Source: Paludibacteraceae bacterium
Lineage (GTDB): Bacteria; Bacteroidota; Bacteroidia; Bacteroidales; Paludibacteraceae
Assembly: GCA_024399495.1 (NCBI GenBank)
Contig: JAKSNY010000005.1
Coordinates: forward strand, 62,001-126,000
Length of the DNA: 64,000 nt
Direction: 5' to 3'
Position numbers and translations under genes: made by a program. Shown piece after piece: positions 31,887-40,923 of the stretch. A model generated the notes under the pieces. The model was not told the DNA's origin and did no database searches. It saw only the letters and a list, made by a program, of their open reading frames with translations. The stretch's first letter is position 1, and each line of letters opens with the position of its first letter.

Positions 31887-34082
31887 TTATAAATCCAACT
31901 GATTCTTGACCAATTTATAATAGGCTCCTTTTTTAGCACTCAATTCTTCATGTGTGCCTATTTCCACTATTTTACCCTTGTCTAAAACCACTATCTGATC
32001 AGCATCTCTTACAGTACTTAACCTATGAGCCACAACCACAGAAGTCCTGCCTTTGAAAAAAGATTTCAAATTATCTAAAATTTCACGCTCATTATTGGCA
32101 TCCAGTGAATTTGTGGCTTCATCAAAGAAAACAAACTGTGGATTTTTGTAAATAGCCCTTGCTATCAATATTCTTTGTTTCTGCCCTTGACTTAACCCAT
32201 GTCCTTCTGCACCTATTTTTGTATTATAAGATAATGGCAAAGACTCTATAAATTCATTTATATTAGCCATCTTTGCCGCTTTGTACAATTTTTCACTATC
32301 TATGGATTCTCCGCTTGGAGCAATATTGTTTGCTATGGTGTCAGAAAAAATAAACCCCTCTTGCATAACAACACCACATGATTTTCTCCATTGCCTTATA
32401 TTGTAAACATTCACATCATTATCACCCAACTTAATGTCTCCCTTATCTACAGGATAATATCTTAACAGCAATTTCAGCAACGTAGTTTTGCCACTACCGC
32501 TACAGCCCACTATAGCGGTCATCTTTCCTGTCGGGATGGTTAAATCAACTCCATCTATAGTCCATTGTCCAACAGAGGTCTTGTCATAGCGGAAACAGAC
32601 ATTGGCAAGAATCAAATCCTTGTCTTTCGGAACGCAAGTCAGTTGCGTTGCCTTTGAATCCTCGTTTTCCAAAGACTGAACCTCACTTAAACGGTCAAAA
32701 CTCAAACGGGCATCTTGCATTTGCCTCATAAAGCCTACAAGTTGATCTACCGGACTATTGGCTTGCCCTAAAATGTATTGAATGGCAGACATCATTCCCA
32801 ACGTCAAACTTCCATCTACAACAAGACTTGCAACTATTGCGGTAACAATAAGATTTTTAAAACTATTAATAAGAACCGCACCTGAGTCTTGGTATTGAGA
32901 CAAAGCCATTGATTTTACACTCAAGCGGAATAACTGTGCCTGAATACGTTCCCATTTCCATCGTTTTGATTGTTCGCACGCATTAAGTTTAATCTCTTGC
33001 ATACCGGATATCAGTTCTATCATATTGCTGCTGTTGGCTGACTCCTGATAGAAATTCTTTGTGTCCAACTCCGCTCTACGTTTCATAAAAAGTTTCACCC
33101 AAGAATAATACATGACACTGCCAACAGCAAATATCATGAAAATCAGTGGACTGTATAAAAACATAATAATGCTGAATACTACAAGATTAAACATAGAGAA
33201 TAAAATACTCAAACTTGAATTTGTAAGTAAATCCTGTATGCGGGACTGGTCGTTTATTCGTTGCATTATGTCACCGGTCATTTTGGTGTCAAAATAACCC
33301 ATGGGTAGTTTCATTAACTTTATAAGGAAATCTGACACCATAGAGATATTTACCCTTGTACCCAAATGAAGCAGTATCCACCCCCTAATAAATTCAACCG
33401 ATGTGCTGCTGATAACCAATATCAACTGGGCAATCAACACCAGATATATATAATTTATATTTTGAGAGGAAATACCATAATCAACTATTGACTGAGTGCA
33501 GAATGGTATAATCATTTGTATGGCACTGGCAAACATTAGGCTCAAGCATAACTGCACAATCAATCCTTTGTATGGTTTTAAATATTTGAATATATATAGC
33601 AGACTGCGTTTTTCATTTACATCATCTTCCTCGTAAACATAAAAATCAGGAGTTGGTTCCAATAACAGGACAACCCCTGTATTTACACCATTAATGCTGT
33701 TGTTTTCCCAACACTTACAAAATTCATCTTTTGTAAACTTCAATTTGCCCGATGCAGGATCTGCAACATACACCCAAAAGTCACCACCTTTCTTTTTTAT
33801 ATCATAAACAACCAAAAAATGGTTCTGTTTCCAATACACAACGCAAGGCATTGGAGCCTGACACAAAGTATCAAATGATATTTGAGCACCCACTGTCCTG
33901 AATCCTATACTTTCAGCAGCCTCACTGATACCAAGCAATGATACACCCTCATGAGTAATGTGTGATTTCTCACGCAATCCCTGTGCAGAATATAGCCGTC
34001 CGTAATGAGCCGCTATCATTCTCAAACATGTTGGACCGCAGTCCATTGCGTCTTGTTGCTTGTAATGGGGAAATTTTTGCAT
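31887..34082 (-). CDS. peptidase-containing ABC transporter (C39, PCAT)
   Basis: A 731-aa exporter that cuts leader peptides after a double Gly and exports the core. The N-terminal C39 peptidase has the catalytic Cys in DAMDCGPTCL (C15), His in QNHFLVVYDI and Asp in VADPASGK. The membrane domain spans about 170-450. The ATPase domain has Walker A GCSGSGKTT, signature LSQGQKQR and Walker B FVFFDEATNSLD. All catalytic residues are present. It lies 3 nt downstream of a DUF6734 gene, and the precursor with a GG leader is encoded two genes upstream. Confidence 0.93.
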   Translation of the reverse strand: MQKFPHYKQQDAMDCGPTCLRMIAAHYGRLYSAQGLREKSHITHEGVSLLGISEAAESIGFRTVGAQISFDTLCQAPMPCVVYWKQNHFLVVYDIKKKGGDFWVYVADPASGKLKFTKDEFCKCWENNSINGVNTGVVLLLEPTPDFYVYEEDDVNEKRSLLYIFKYLKPYKGLIVQLCLSLMFASAIQMIIPFCTQSIVDYGISSQNINYIYLVLIAQLILVISSTSVEFIRGWILLHLGTRVNISMVSDFLIKLMKLPMGYFDTKMTGDIMQRINDQSRIQDLLTNSSLSILFSMFNLVVFSIIMFLYSPLIFMIFAVGSVMYYSWVKLFMKRRAELDTKNFYQESANSSNMIELISGMQEIKLNACEQSKRWKWERIQAQLFRLSVKSMALSQYQDSGAVLINSFKNLIVTAIVASLVVDGSLTLGMMSAIQYILGQANSPVDQLVGFMRQMQDARLSFDRLSEVQSLENEDSKATQLTCVPKDKDLILANVCFRYDKTSVGQWTIDGVDLTIPTGKMTAIVGCSGSGKTTLLKLLLRYYPVDKGDIKLGDNDVNVYNIRQWRKSCGVVMQEGFIFSDTIANNIAPSGESIDSEKLYKAAKMANINEFIESLPLSYNTKIGAEGHGLSQGQKQRILIARAIYKNPQFVFFDEATNSLDANNEREILDNLKSFFKGRTSVVVAHRLSTVRDADQIVVLDKGKIVEIGTHEELSAKKGAYYKLVKNQLDL

Positions 34083-34085
34083 ATA

Positions 34086-35561
34086 TTAAGCCGTTTTTAT
34101 CACTTTATATAGAGCTAACTTTTTAAGAGATTCCTCTATCAAATTAAAAAAAACATTTATTACCTGTGTATCTGAACTTTCAACATAAGGCAACATATTG
34201 TTTTTTAAAGCATGTATAGTACATGGCTTTTCTAATAAAGAAAGAATTAAAACATCAATGTCTTCTATATCATATAATGAAAATCCAACAGTTGTATTCT
34301 CCGGCACTAATAGATTTATGTAATGACTACGCTTAAACTTCCAGTTTTCATAAATAGCCACACCAACTCTCTCATTTGAATTAATCAGTCCTCCCCAATC
34401 ATATTCAGACTCAATTATCTTGAAATACAACTCTCTTTGAATTAAACAGCTATTCCCATTTAAGAATATTTTTTCATAAGATTCACAAAAGTGATTGTCT
34501 CTACTCTCTATATAATTGATATTACAACCTTGTAAATAGTCACTTATCTCTTTTTTTATTTGGTTAAACTCCAAAAGTGCACCATCAAACTCAACGCTGT
34601 CATTCCTATCAATAGAATTATAGTATTCATTAAACTTTGAGAAATCAGCCACACCGGTCTTTTTTACCGGAAATGATTCTATTTCGCAGGAATTGTCACT
34701 ATATAATTTAAGAATTCTTTCAAAATATTCAGGGTATAGTTGTTTTAATTTATAGGCTACCTGAATGCATGAAAAGCGGTCTTTTTTATAACATCCTAAC
34801 ATGTGTATATAAGATCTCCCCTTTGGCGCTTCATATATGTCTCCCATCTGTTTATAACCGTTATCATTAATATGTTCCTTAAACAAACATTTAATATTGG
34901 CATACTTATGCTTTGCCATAACGTACAGCAAATGTTGTTCAAAAAAAACATTGAAATGATCAGCCGTAACATTTTGAAGTGATTTAACATTATTTAACAC
35001 GTATCTGAACGCTTCTTCTGTGTAATTTTTAAATAATGTTATATCATTTCCACCTAAGATTCCCGCATTTAAAGCACAGATTTGAATGCTATCGGTAAAA
35101 TCCTTTTTAACTGTTTGCGGAATATATGAGAAATTCTGCTCTATATAGTTTTGCATCTGTTTGTAGTATCCGGTTGCAACCTCTATGTTTTGAGCAAACA
35201 CGTCTGCACACAATAATGTTTCAGGCAGTTTTTCAAACAAATAGACATCACCATCTATATGAACAAACGGCTTATCCTGCAAACTGTATGTCCATAATTT
35301 AGGAAGAGCCCACAAATCTTTATGTGGTAAATTGAATTTTTTGGGAAATATTACGACATTTGCATAAGAAAGTCCCATCTTATCCACTAAAAAAGACGCC
35401 CCTTTCTCATCTGCATAAAGAGTAACGTCTCCATACAATTTCTGTAACTGAAGGAAACTGAGTGCCCACGACATCCAGTTATACTCTGACTTTACCCATC
35501 CAAAGGAATCCGTTAACGGATACTTCTCCTCTCCTATGTACATAGTTTGTATAACTTTCAT
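34086..35561 (-). CDS. DUF6734 glycosyltransferase-like protein fused to a C-terminal domain
   Basis: A 491-aa cytosolic protein. Residues 1-290 match DUF6734-type proteins and look like a GT-A glycosyltransferase: YNWMSWALSFLQLQKLYGDVTLYADEKG, DLWALPKLWTYSLQDKPFVH and a DxD metal motif HIDGDVYLFE (D103, D105), then LNAGILGGND. The remainder (about 300-491) ends in an RRE-like winged-helix pattern (DVLILSLLEKPCTIHALKNNM...VFFNLIEESLKKLALYKVI) that could bind the leader. A paralogue occurs at 38160-39056 without this extension. Proposed role: sugar or other modification of the precursor; unproven. Confidence 0.7.
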   Translation of the reverse strand: MKVIQTMYIGEEKYPLTDSFGWVKSEYNWMSWALSFLQLQKLYGDVTLYADEKGASFLVDKMGLSYANVVIFPKKFNLPHKDLWALPKLWTYSLQDKPFVHIDGDVYLFEKLPETLLCADVFAQNIEVATGYYKQMQNYIEQNFSYIPQTVKKDFTDSIQICALNAGILGGNDITLFKNYTEEAFRYVLNNVKSLQNVTADHFNVFFEQHLLYVMAKHKYANIKCLFKEHINDNGYKQMGDIYEAPKGRSYIHMLGCYKKDRFSCIQVAYKLKQLYPEYFERILKLYSDNSCEIESFPVKKTGVADFSKFNEYYNSIDRNDSVEFDGALLEFNQIKKEISDYLQGCNINYIESRDNHFCESYEKIFLNGNSCLIQRELYFKIIESEYDWGGLINSNERVGVAIYENWKFKRSHYINLLVPENTTVGFSLYDIEDIDVLILSLLEKPCTIHALKNNMLPYVESSDTQVINVFFNLIEESLKKLALYKVIKTA

Positions 35562-35648
35562 ACGATTATTGTAGTATTATAGGCAAATGTCAATTTATAA
35601 AAGCAAGCCTGGGGCACCCCAGGCTTGCAAACTAGCAAGATGTTTCTT

Positions 35649-35876
35649 TTATCTAGCGTATTTACGCTTTAATTCAGGAGTCATGCAACGGTTGGATCCG
35701 TAAGGAGCTCGTTCGCAAGTTGTGCCCCTACTACAATCGGCATTGCTGATGCAAGTAGTAGACGATTCCCAATCAAGACGGCCGGTAGCCCAGTTGTACC
35801 CACCGATAACATCTCTCATTTGCAATCTTGACAATTTGTTTTTCAAATCATTCAAATTAAACTTTAAATTTTCCAT
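35649..35876 (-). CDS. double-glycine leader precursor peptide with four Cys (RiPP B)
   Basis: A 75-aa precursor from ATG 35876; the frame upstream lacks any similarity. The leader MENLKFNLNDLKNKLSRLQM ends in RDVIGG (G25-G26), the Bacteroidales GG-type leader recognised by C39 exporters. The core of 49 residues begins YNWATG and holds four cysteines, C42, C48, C54 and C64 (CX5CX5CX9C), plus many Ser/Thr (SSTTC, SRGTTC) and a basic tail (KRKYAR). Four Cys and a VKOR-thioredoxin gene next door point to two disulfides; Ser/Thr-rich loops could carry sugars. Confidence 0.82.
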   Translation of the reverse strand: MENLKFNLNDLKNKLSRLQMRDVIGGYNWATGRLDWESSTTCISNADCSRGTTCERAPYGSNRCMTPELKRKYAR

Positions 35877-35962
35877 AATAAAATAAATTTTTTTTGGCAC
35901 CAAACCGCATGTGCCCGTTAAACAATTATTTACCATTAGCGGCTTGTTTTAATGGTATTTAT

Positions 35963-37549
35963 TTACTGTTTTGTTAAAAACTCCAAATCTTCAAGGTCAT
36001 ATTCATCAGGCATTTCAAAACCATTATAGTAAAAAGTGGGAGTGTGTATCACATTCATCTCATCACACCATTTTGACATATCAGAAATGACATCTCCTAT
36101 ATTGATATTCTTACATTCCTCAACGGGAAACATATCTAACAGCCTTTCAATACATTTTTCGTCTGAATTGTTTTTATACCAAAAAATTAAGGCTTTTTGT
36201 ATGGATTCCTTACCATATTTTTCAAAAATAGATACAAAGCTTTTTACTACCTTGTAAGATACATGTTGCTCATTGTTAGGAGTTATAAACACTATACGCA
36301 CATTAAGTGCAACACCCCTTTTCAACATATCCTCCAATTTTAAGTGTGCTCTTGCACATGCCCCACAGTAAGGGTTACATACCATAATTAACTCATCGCT
36401 GGATTGCTCATCACCCACGCAAATTCCATACTTTGGTTTTGCTGTTACAGAATTTTGTTTCTCTAAAATAGCATTAAATATGTTTTCATTGAATTTCAAT
36501 CTCTTATATCTATAGGTCTGCACCTTTAGTTGAATTTTTTCCAGTAAATGTGGTTTTAATATATACCATAGCAACAATGGTAAACTGTAGGATATACAAA
36601 TAGCACCTAATTCAGCGGTTATATTTTGGAAACTCAAATCATTCAGCATAATAATAGCAAAAACACCTTGGGAAAACAAAACCAACTGGACTAACAGGCA
36701 GAGCAGACACCATTGTTTCACAAAAAAACCTTGATATACCAATGAGAATACAATATACAATGAAGAACATATGGAGATGAAGAATAAAAAGTCATAATTT
36801 TTGCATACTAATGACAAAATAGTCCCACCTGCAAAATAGATAAAGCCAACTTCACTCCAACTCAACCAAGAAAACACATGTGAAGCCTTACTTCCAAGAA
36901 CAGCGGTACAACTTCCTTTAGGGATTGAAGAGCACACTTTGTGAAGAAGCGGATTGGTGTTATCTACATCATACGCCAAAAGCGATATAGAGAGTGCACC
37001 TCCTAATATCATAGTGGCAAAAATATAAGCAAATTCTAACGATACAGACTTGGACGGTAGCAGGCTATACACTCCAATACCTAAAATAAGAAGAAATAAT
37101 GCAGGCATTACAAATGTAAGACATTTTTGAACCACGTTTTGATAATAATTACTCTCTCCTGAAGATTCGCTTTTTTCAGCCAACAGGCATATACCGGTCC
37201 AAAGTTGCAAAAAGGCATCTGTTGAGTCTGTTTTATATCTATTATGGATTATATCATAGTATGTAACCTTATCGCTTGTGGTCTCTGTTACAACTGTAAA
37301 CGCCATTTCTCCATTAATATTCAGCTGTGCTATAAACGGAGTTGGCATCTTGGCAAGGTCTTTTTTATCTAATGATACAGAAGCATTATTAACATTCCAC
37401 TGTCTAAGAGAATCGCTTATGCCCAACAAAGTATCAGCATACGGATGACTTTCTATGGTCTTTATCACTGTTGAAAAAGAGACTTTCACATTCATCTTTT
37501 TTAACAGTTGATATGTCGCTACACATGTGTTTCTGTTATTAAAAATCAT
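35963..37549 (-). CDS. VKOR-thioredoxin fusion with degenerate C39-like domain
   Basis: A 528-aa membrane thiol oxidase. Residues 1-125 resemble a C39 domain: a Cys is kept (NTCVATYQLL), but the catalytic His before FTVV is replaced (EMAFTVVTE), so it probably binds rather than cuts leaders. The VKOR core (about 140-335) has the loop cysteines C206/C214 and active-site CLLC (C281, C284). The C-terminal thioredoxin-like domain has NPYCGAC (C395, C398). It would form disulfides in the exported four-Cys peptide using quinone. It lies directly upstream of the precursor gene. Confidence 0.85.
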   Translation of the reverse strand: MIFNNRNTCVATYQLLKKMNVKVSFSTVIKTIESHPYADTLLGISDSLRQWNVNNASVSLDKKDLAKMPTPFIAQLNINGEMAFTVVTETTSDKVTYYDIIHNRYKTDSTDAFLQLWTGICLLAEKSESSGESNYYQNVVQKCLTFVMPALFLLILGIGVYSLLPSKSVSLEFAYIFATMILGGALSISLLAYDVDNTNPLLHKVCSSIPKGSCTAVLGSKASHVFSWLSWSEVGFIYFAGGTILSLVCKNYDFLFFISICSSLYIVFSLVYQGFFVKQWCLLCLLVQLVLFSQGVFAIIMLNDLSFQNITAELGAICISYSLPLLLWYILKPHLLEKIQLKVQTYRYKRLKFNENIFNAILEKQNSVTAKPKYGICVGDEQSSDELIMVCNPYCGACARAHLKLEDMLKRGVALNVRIVFITPNNEQHVSYKVVKSFVSIFEKYGKESIQKALIFWYKNNSDEKCIERLLDMFPVEECKNINIGDVISDMSKWCDEMNVIHTPTFYYNGFEMPDEYDLEDLEFLTKQ

Positions 37550-37591
37550 ATCTATACAAAATCATCGACATTATTATTCTAAATAAGTTGT

Positions 37592-38173
37592 TTACCATAC
37601 ATTTTCAGCAATATCCACAGGCAGAATAACTTGTTGAGACAAAAAATGACGGCATAGCATAATTATATTTTCTAAAAGCAATGGATTTTCCTCTTTGTTA
37701 ATATCCAGCAATTTTAACAAACCATCTATTGAAAACTTCTCTCCTGTAGTTATTATCTGATGAAATACTGGGTTCTTAAGACTGTAACACAACTGTTTCA
37801 AATTATTGGTGCCTGTGGCTATATAAGAGGGTAACAGGTATATTACAAATTTTTTCCCTTGCGAATAATACACATCATTAGTCTCAAAGAAATCATCGGG
37901 GTCATCATACGTCTCAAATAATCCCCAATTACCATTTACGTATATGTACTTTAGATGTTTGTTTAAAATCAACTCTTTTTTACAAAAATCATCATCTGAT
38001 AATTTCAGCATTTCAAAGCAGGAAGCGACAAGCATACTCTCCTTGTCACAAAAATTATTATTGAATATATGATACATGGATTCCATGTAGTCATCACATA
38101 ACTTTTTATACTGCTGAAAATTACTGACAACAAAATCTTCACCAAACACTATCTCATTATTATTTAAAGTCAT
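37592..38173 (-). CDS. 193-aa hypothetical protein of RiPP cluster B
   Basis: A soluble protein starting 14 nt inside the upstream DUF6734 gene, so the two are translationally coupled. I see loose similarity in layout to the C-terminal part of the 491-aa DUF6734 fusion: an aromatic/acidic stretch (YIYVNGNWGLFETYDDPDDFFETND), KKFVIYLLPSYIA and a terminal helical region (LKQLCYSLKNP...LLENIIMLCRHFLSQQVILPV). It may be the split-off counterpart of that domain and serve as leader binder. No known family was recognised. Confidence 0.55.
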   Translation of the reverse strand: MTLNNNEIVFGEDFVVSNFQQYKKLCDDYMESMYHIFNNNFCDKESMLVASCFEMLKLSDDDFCKKELILNKHLKYIYVNGNWGLFETYDDPDDFFETNDVYYSQGKKFVIYLLPSYIATGTNNLKQLCYSLKNPVFHQIITTGEKFSIDGLLKLLDINKEENPLLLENIIMLCRHFLSQQVILPVDIAENVW

Positions 38174-39056
38174 TTGTCAGTTTATTGCTTTTGTATAAAT
38201 CAACAATTTTTTTATAGTACTCAGGAAATTCAAAAAACAATCTATACGCTATCTGCTCTCCTGTTGAATAGTCTCTTTTTGCCGTGCTCATTGCATGGAT
38301 AAAGTTCATAGACCTGCCTATTTCTGAAAAGTAGTTTTTGTATATGAAATCTTCTTTTGGATTATTAAATAAGCAACTGACTTTTTTATTGCTGTTTGAA
38401 CATATACAATAGAAAAGATATTGCTCATATATTGAGTTAAACATTCCTTTGTACCTTAACTTTGGTATATCAGGCAAATTCTCGTTAACAAATCTGAAAG
38501 CCTTTTCACTATATTCTCTAAAAAAAGTCACATCATTCCCACCTATAATGCCGGCGTTATATTCATTAATCTCCAAATTATTTGTCCTAAAGGTAAGTAT
38601 GTCATCAGGGATATAGCTCAAGTTGGATTCAACATCATTGTAATATGCAATATTTTGTTTGTAGTTGGACTCCTTGTGTTGAACCAATATATCAGCTGTT
38701 TCTATGTAAGACGGAAATCTGTCCCAAATATATGAGTCATAATCCACGTGAATAAACGGTTCTTTTTGAACGCTATATGCGTATATCTTACCTAATGCCC
38801 ACAAATCAGTGGAATACTCGTTCAACTCATCTAATTCTGTATATACGTTACTATATGGCAACCCCAATGTGTCAATCAATACTTTCTTGCCCGCTTTGTC
38901 GCAATATAAATCAATTTCCCCGTACTGCCTCTTGTAAGTCAAACAACTTAATGCCCAACTCATGTAAAAAAAGATTGGTTTGTTCCATCCTCCTATGACC
39001 CCTTTGTAGCAACCTGAATTAACAGGCTTGCTCCACAAACTATGTATTATCTTCAT
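38160..39056 (-). CDS. DUF6734 glycosyltransferase-like protein
   Basis: A 298-aa protein paralogous to residues 1-290 of the 491-aa protein: FFYMSWALSCLTYKRQYGEIDLYCDKAGKK, LPYSNVYTELDELN, DLWALGKIYAYSVQKEPFIH, the acidic motif HVDYDSYIWD (D105, D107) and YNAGIIGGND. The fold looks like a GT-A glycosyltransferase with a DxD site. First gene of RiPP cluster B, with a promoter 81 nt upstream (39137-39168). The substrate is probably the four-Cys peptide; the donor is unknown. Confidence 0.72.
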   Translation of the reverse strand: MKIIHSLWSKPVNSGCYKGVIGGWNKPIFFYMSWALSCLTYKRQYGEIDLYCDKAGKKVLIDTLGLPYSNVYTELDELNEYSTDLWALGKIYAYSVQKEPFIHVDYDSYIWDRFPSYIETADILVQHKESNYKQNIAYYNDVESNLSYIPDDILTFRTNNLEINEYNAGIIGGNDVTFFREYSEKAFRFVNENLPDIPKLRYKGMFNSIYEQYLFYCICSNSNKKVSCLFNNPKEDFIYKNYFSEIGRSMNFIHAMSTAKRDYSTGEQIAYRLFFEFPEYYKKIVDLYKSNKLTNDFK

Positions 39057-39136
39057 TTAAGAAATCTAATGCTTGATACGAAACACAATCGCATACAACC
39101 ACATTTTGTGAATGTGTAAAATGCAAAATTCGTGTG

Positions 39137-39171
39137 CAAAGTTACGATTGAATTTTATGGCAATCAATCGT
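39137..39171 (-). promoter_or_regulatory. promoter and possible operator of RiPP cluster B
   Basis: On the minus strand: TTG-containing -33 (39165-39168), a 20-bp spacer and TAACTTTG (39137-39144). An 8-bp inverted repeat ACGATTGA (39144-39151) / TCAATCGT (39164-39171) lies across the -33 side and could bind the adjacent XRE regulator. Confidence 0.55.
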
Positions 39172-39208
39172 TTGAAATGAATAGTAATCAATAAAAACTG
39201 AAAAATAG

Positions 39209-39436
39209 TCAATTTTTACAGTTGATTACGGAAGTGTAAAAGGCAAAAAAGTCCACTCCCAGGACAATAGATATTTTAAGAAGTTGGTCACAATCAATGC
39301 TTTTCCGGTTAAGCAGTTTGCAAATATTAGTATTGTCGCAGCATATTTGTTCTGCAAGCCATGTCTGTTTGCGTCCTTGTTTGGTCAGTTCTTCTTTAAT
39401 AAGAGAACCTATGTGAATATTGTTTGTTTGTACCAT
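39209..39436 (-). CDS. XRE-family helix-turn-helix regulator
   Basis: A 75-aa DNA-binding protein: IHIGSLIKEELTKQGRKQTWLAEQICCDNTNICKLLNRKSIDCDQLLKISIVLGVDFFAFY, a complete five-helix XRE/Cro-CI domain and almost nothing else. It lies just upstream of the RiPP cluster B promoter on the same strand, and an inverted repeat sits in that promoter, so it is the likely cluster regulator. Directly upstream of it is a strongly structured element. Confidence 0.78.
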   Translation of the reverse strand: MVQTNNIHIGSLIKEELTKQGRKQTWLAEQICCDNTNICKLLNRKSIDCDQLLKISIVLGVDFFAFYTSVINCKN

Positions 39437-39476
39437 AGTGTGAGGTTTGTTGCATTACTATGGTTTCATGGAAGGT

Positions 39477-39660
39477 GATGGTAAAAAAAGTGCGGGTACT
39501 TTTACCACGTTAACAGGAAGCCTAGGAGAAACCTGATGAGCCTGTAAAAGACACCCACACATAGTGTGAGTCAGGCTCATAGATTGCAGCTGGCTGTCTG
39601 CATCGTTTTTACCATCTCCTCGTCAAAAGAAACAGTTTCCTAGGCTTTTTCTTTAACGTG
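39477..39660. ncRNA. strongly structured intergenic element with competing hairpins
   Basis: Nested perfect stems: CACGTTAA/TTAACGTG (39506-39513/39653-39660), AAGCCTAGG/CCTAGGCTT (39518-39526/39639-39647), ATGAGCCTG/CAGGCTCAT (39536-39544/39572-39580) and CACAC/GTGTG. An alternative 11-bp stem pairs GATGGTAAAAA (39477-39487) with 39606-39616, competing with GGTAAAA/TTTTACC (39480/39500). It is upstream of the XRE gene on the minus strand. It could be an RNA with two folds, or a MITE with inverted ends. Only very short ORFs are present. Confidence 0.5.
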
Positions 39661-39690
39661 AAATATAGTTATGCCATTATGTATTATTAT

Positions 39691-40899
39691 TTATTCTAAT
39701 CCGTTCTTCAAAAATTGTCTGATATTAAGGTGAATTATGCCATTATTGTCAGTTCTTGAAACAAGAGGCGTCATTGATATGACATATTTTGGGTGACTGT
39801 CTTTTATTGTTGCTAAATTTCCAAATTCACGCATTCTAGTATCTTCGTTTGCAATTATATATGCAACTTGAACATATTTTGTCCCTTCATTGGATTTGGT
39901 GCATACAAAATCAATTTCTCCAGCACGTAGTTGCCCTACAGTAACTTCATAACCCAAATGTATAAGATGATTATACACTATGTTTTCCAATATTTTTTCT
40001 ATATCTTCATCTCGTGTGCCGCATGCAATTGCATTGCGTATTCCAATATCTTCAAAATAGTATTTGTCATTGCTCTCAAACAATCGTTTACCGTGTATGT
40101 CATATCTGTTAATCTTATGTAGCAGATATGACTCGCATAGCATTCTTATGTAATTTAACACCAATACTGATGTTACACTGGTGTCTTGAGATTTCATATA
40201 TTTTGATATGCTGGTGGCAGATATTATTTTTCCTGTATTATCTGCTAAAAATTTCAACAAATTCTCAAGAAATGCTGTATTCCTGATATTGTTTCTACTT
40301 ATTATGTCTTTTAGAAGTACGGTGCTATATACATCTGTTTGGTATTCATACGCATCATGTTCATCCAATCCAATTTTTATGATGCCTGGCAACCCACCAA
40401 AATTAATATAATGAGTAAGAGATTCATCGCTGTCTTGTAAATTGTGAAATTGCAGAAATTCCAAGTATGTAAGTGCTTGTATGTAAATTTCCTTGTATCT
40501 GCCACCTATTAAAGTGGTAAGTTCGCTGCTTAATAATTTGGAGTTGCTTCCGGTAATAATAATGTCAGTGTTTTCCTCTTTAATAAAACTGCGTAGTGAG
40601 CGTTCAAATTCCTGTATATCCTGTACCTCGTCAATAAGGATATAATTGTGTTTGTTTCGGCTTATCTTGCTGTCAATGTACGTATTAAGGTCAGTATATG
40701 TTTTGATTTTATCAAATGTCCTGTCTTCTTTATCAATGTATATTATATTTGAACTGACAATATTCTCCTTGCTTGTTTTGAATGTTTTTAGAATGGAACT
40801 TTTACCAACTCGTCTTTGCCCTGTAAGAACAATGATTCTCTCTTGCCCCAAGTATTTGTCTATCCGATTCAGGTAATATGTTCTGTTTATTAGATTCAT
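39691..40899 (-). CDS. AAA ATPase with DUF4143 domain (second copy)
   Basis: A 402-aa protein of the same broad family as the plus-strand ATPase at 23916. Walker A is LTGQRRVGKSSIL, Walker B is YILIDEVQDI, and the sensor-like segment is IIITGSNSKLLSSEL. The middle has a winged-helix region (ISATSISKYMKSQDTSVTSVLVLNYIRMLCESYLLHKI), and the DUF4143 end has KYYFEDIGIRNAI and the nuclease-like core QLRAGEIDFVCTK...KYVQVAY. It has its own promoter and is followed by the structured element. Function unknown. Confidence 0.85.
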   Translation of the reverse strand: MNLINRTYYLNRIDKYLGQERIIVLTGQRRVGKSSILKTFKTSKENIVSSNIIYIDKEDRTFDKIKTYTDLNTYIDSKISRNKHNYILIDEVQDIQEFERSLRSFIKEENTDIIITGSNSKLLSSELTTLIGGRYKEIYIQALTYLEFLQFHNLQDSDESLTHYINFGGLPGIIKIGLDEHDAYEYQTDVYSTVLLKDIISRNNIRNTAFLENLLKFLADNTGKIISATSISKYMKSQDTSVTSVLVLNYIRMLCESYLLHKINRYDIHGKRLFESNDKYYFEDIGIRNAIACGTRDEDIEKILENIVYNHLIHLGYEVTVGQLRAGEIDFVCTKSNEGTKYVQVAYIIANEDTRMREFGNLATIKDSHPKYVISMTPLVSRTDNNGIIHLNIRQFLKNGLE

Positions 40900-40923
40900 T
40901 TGTTATAGTTTTATAACACGATG

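Noticed and set aside
39442-39564. 40-codon minus-strand ORF in the structured element (MSLTHTMCGCLL...)
   Set aside because: Its sequence is explained by the palindromes; no protein-like pattern or promoter supports it.
39529-39582. Hammerhead ribozyme (CTGATGA followed by a stem)
   Set aside because: CTGATGA is part of a perfect stem with CAGGCTCAT, and the required GAAA after stem II is missing.
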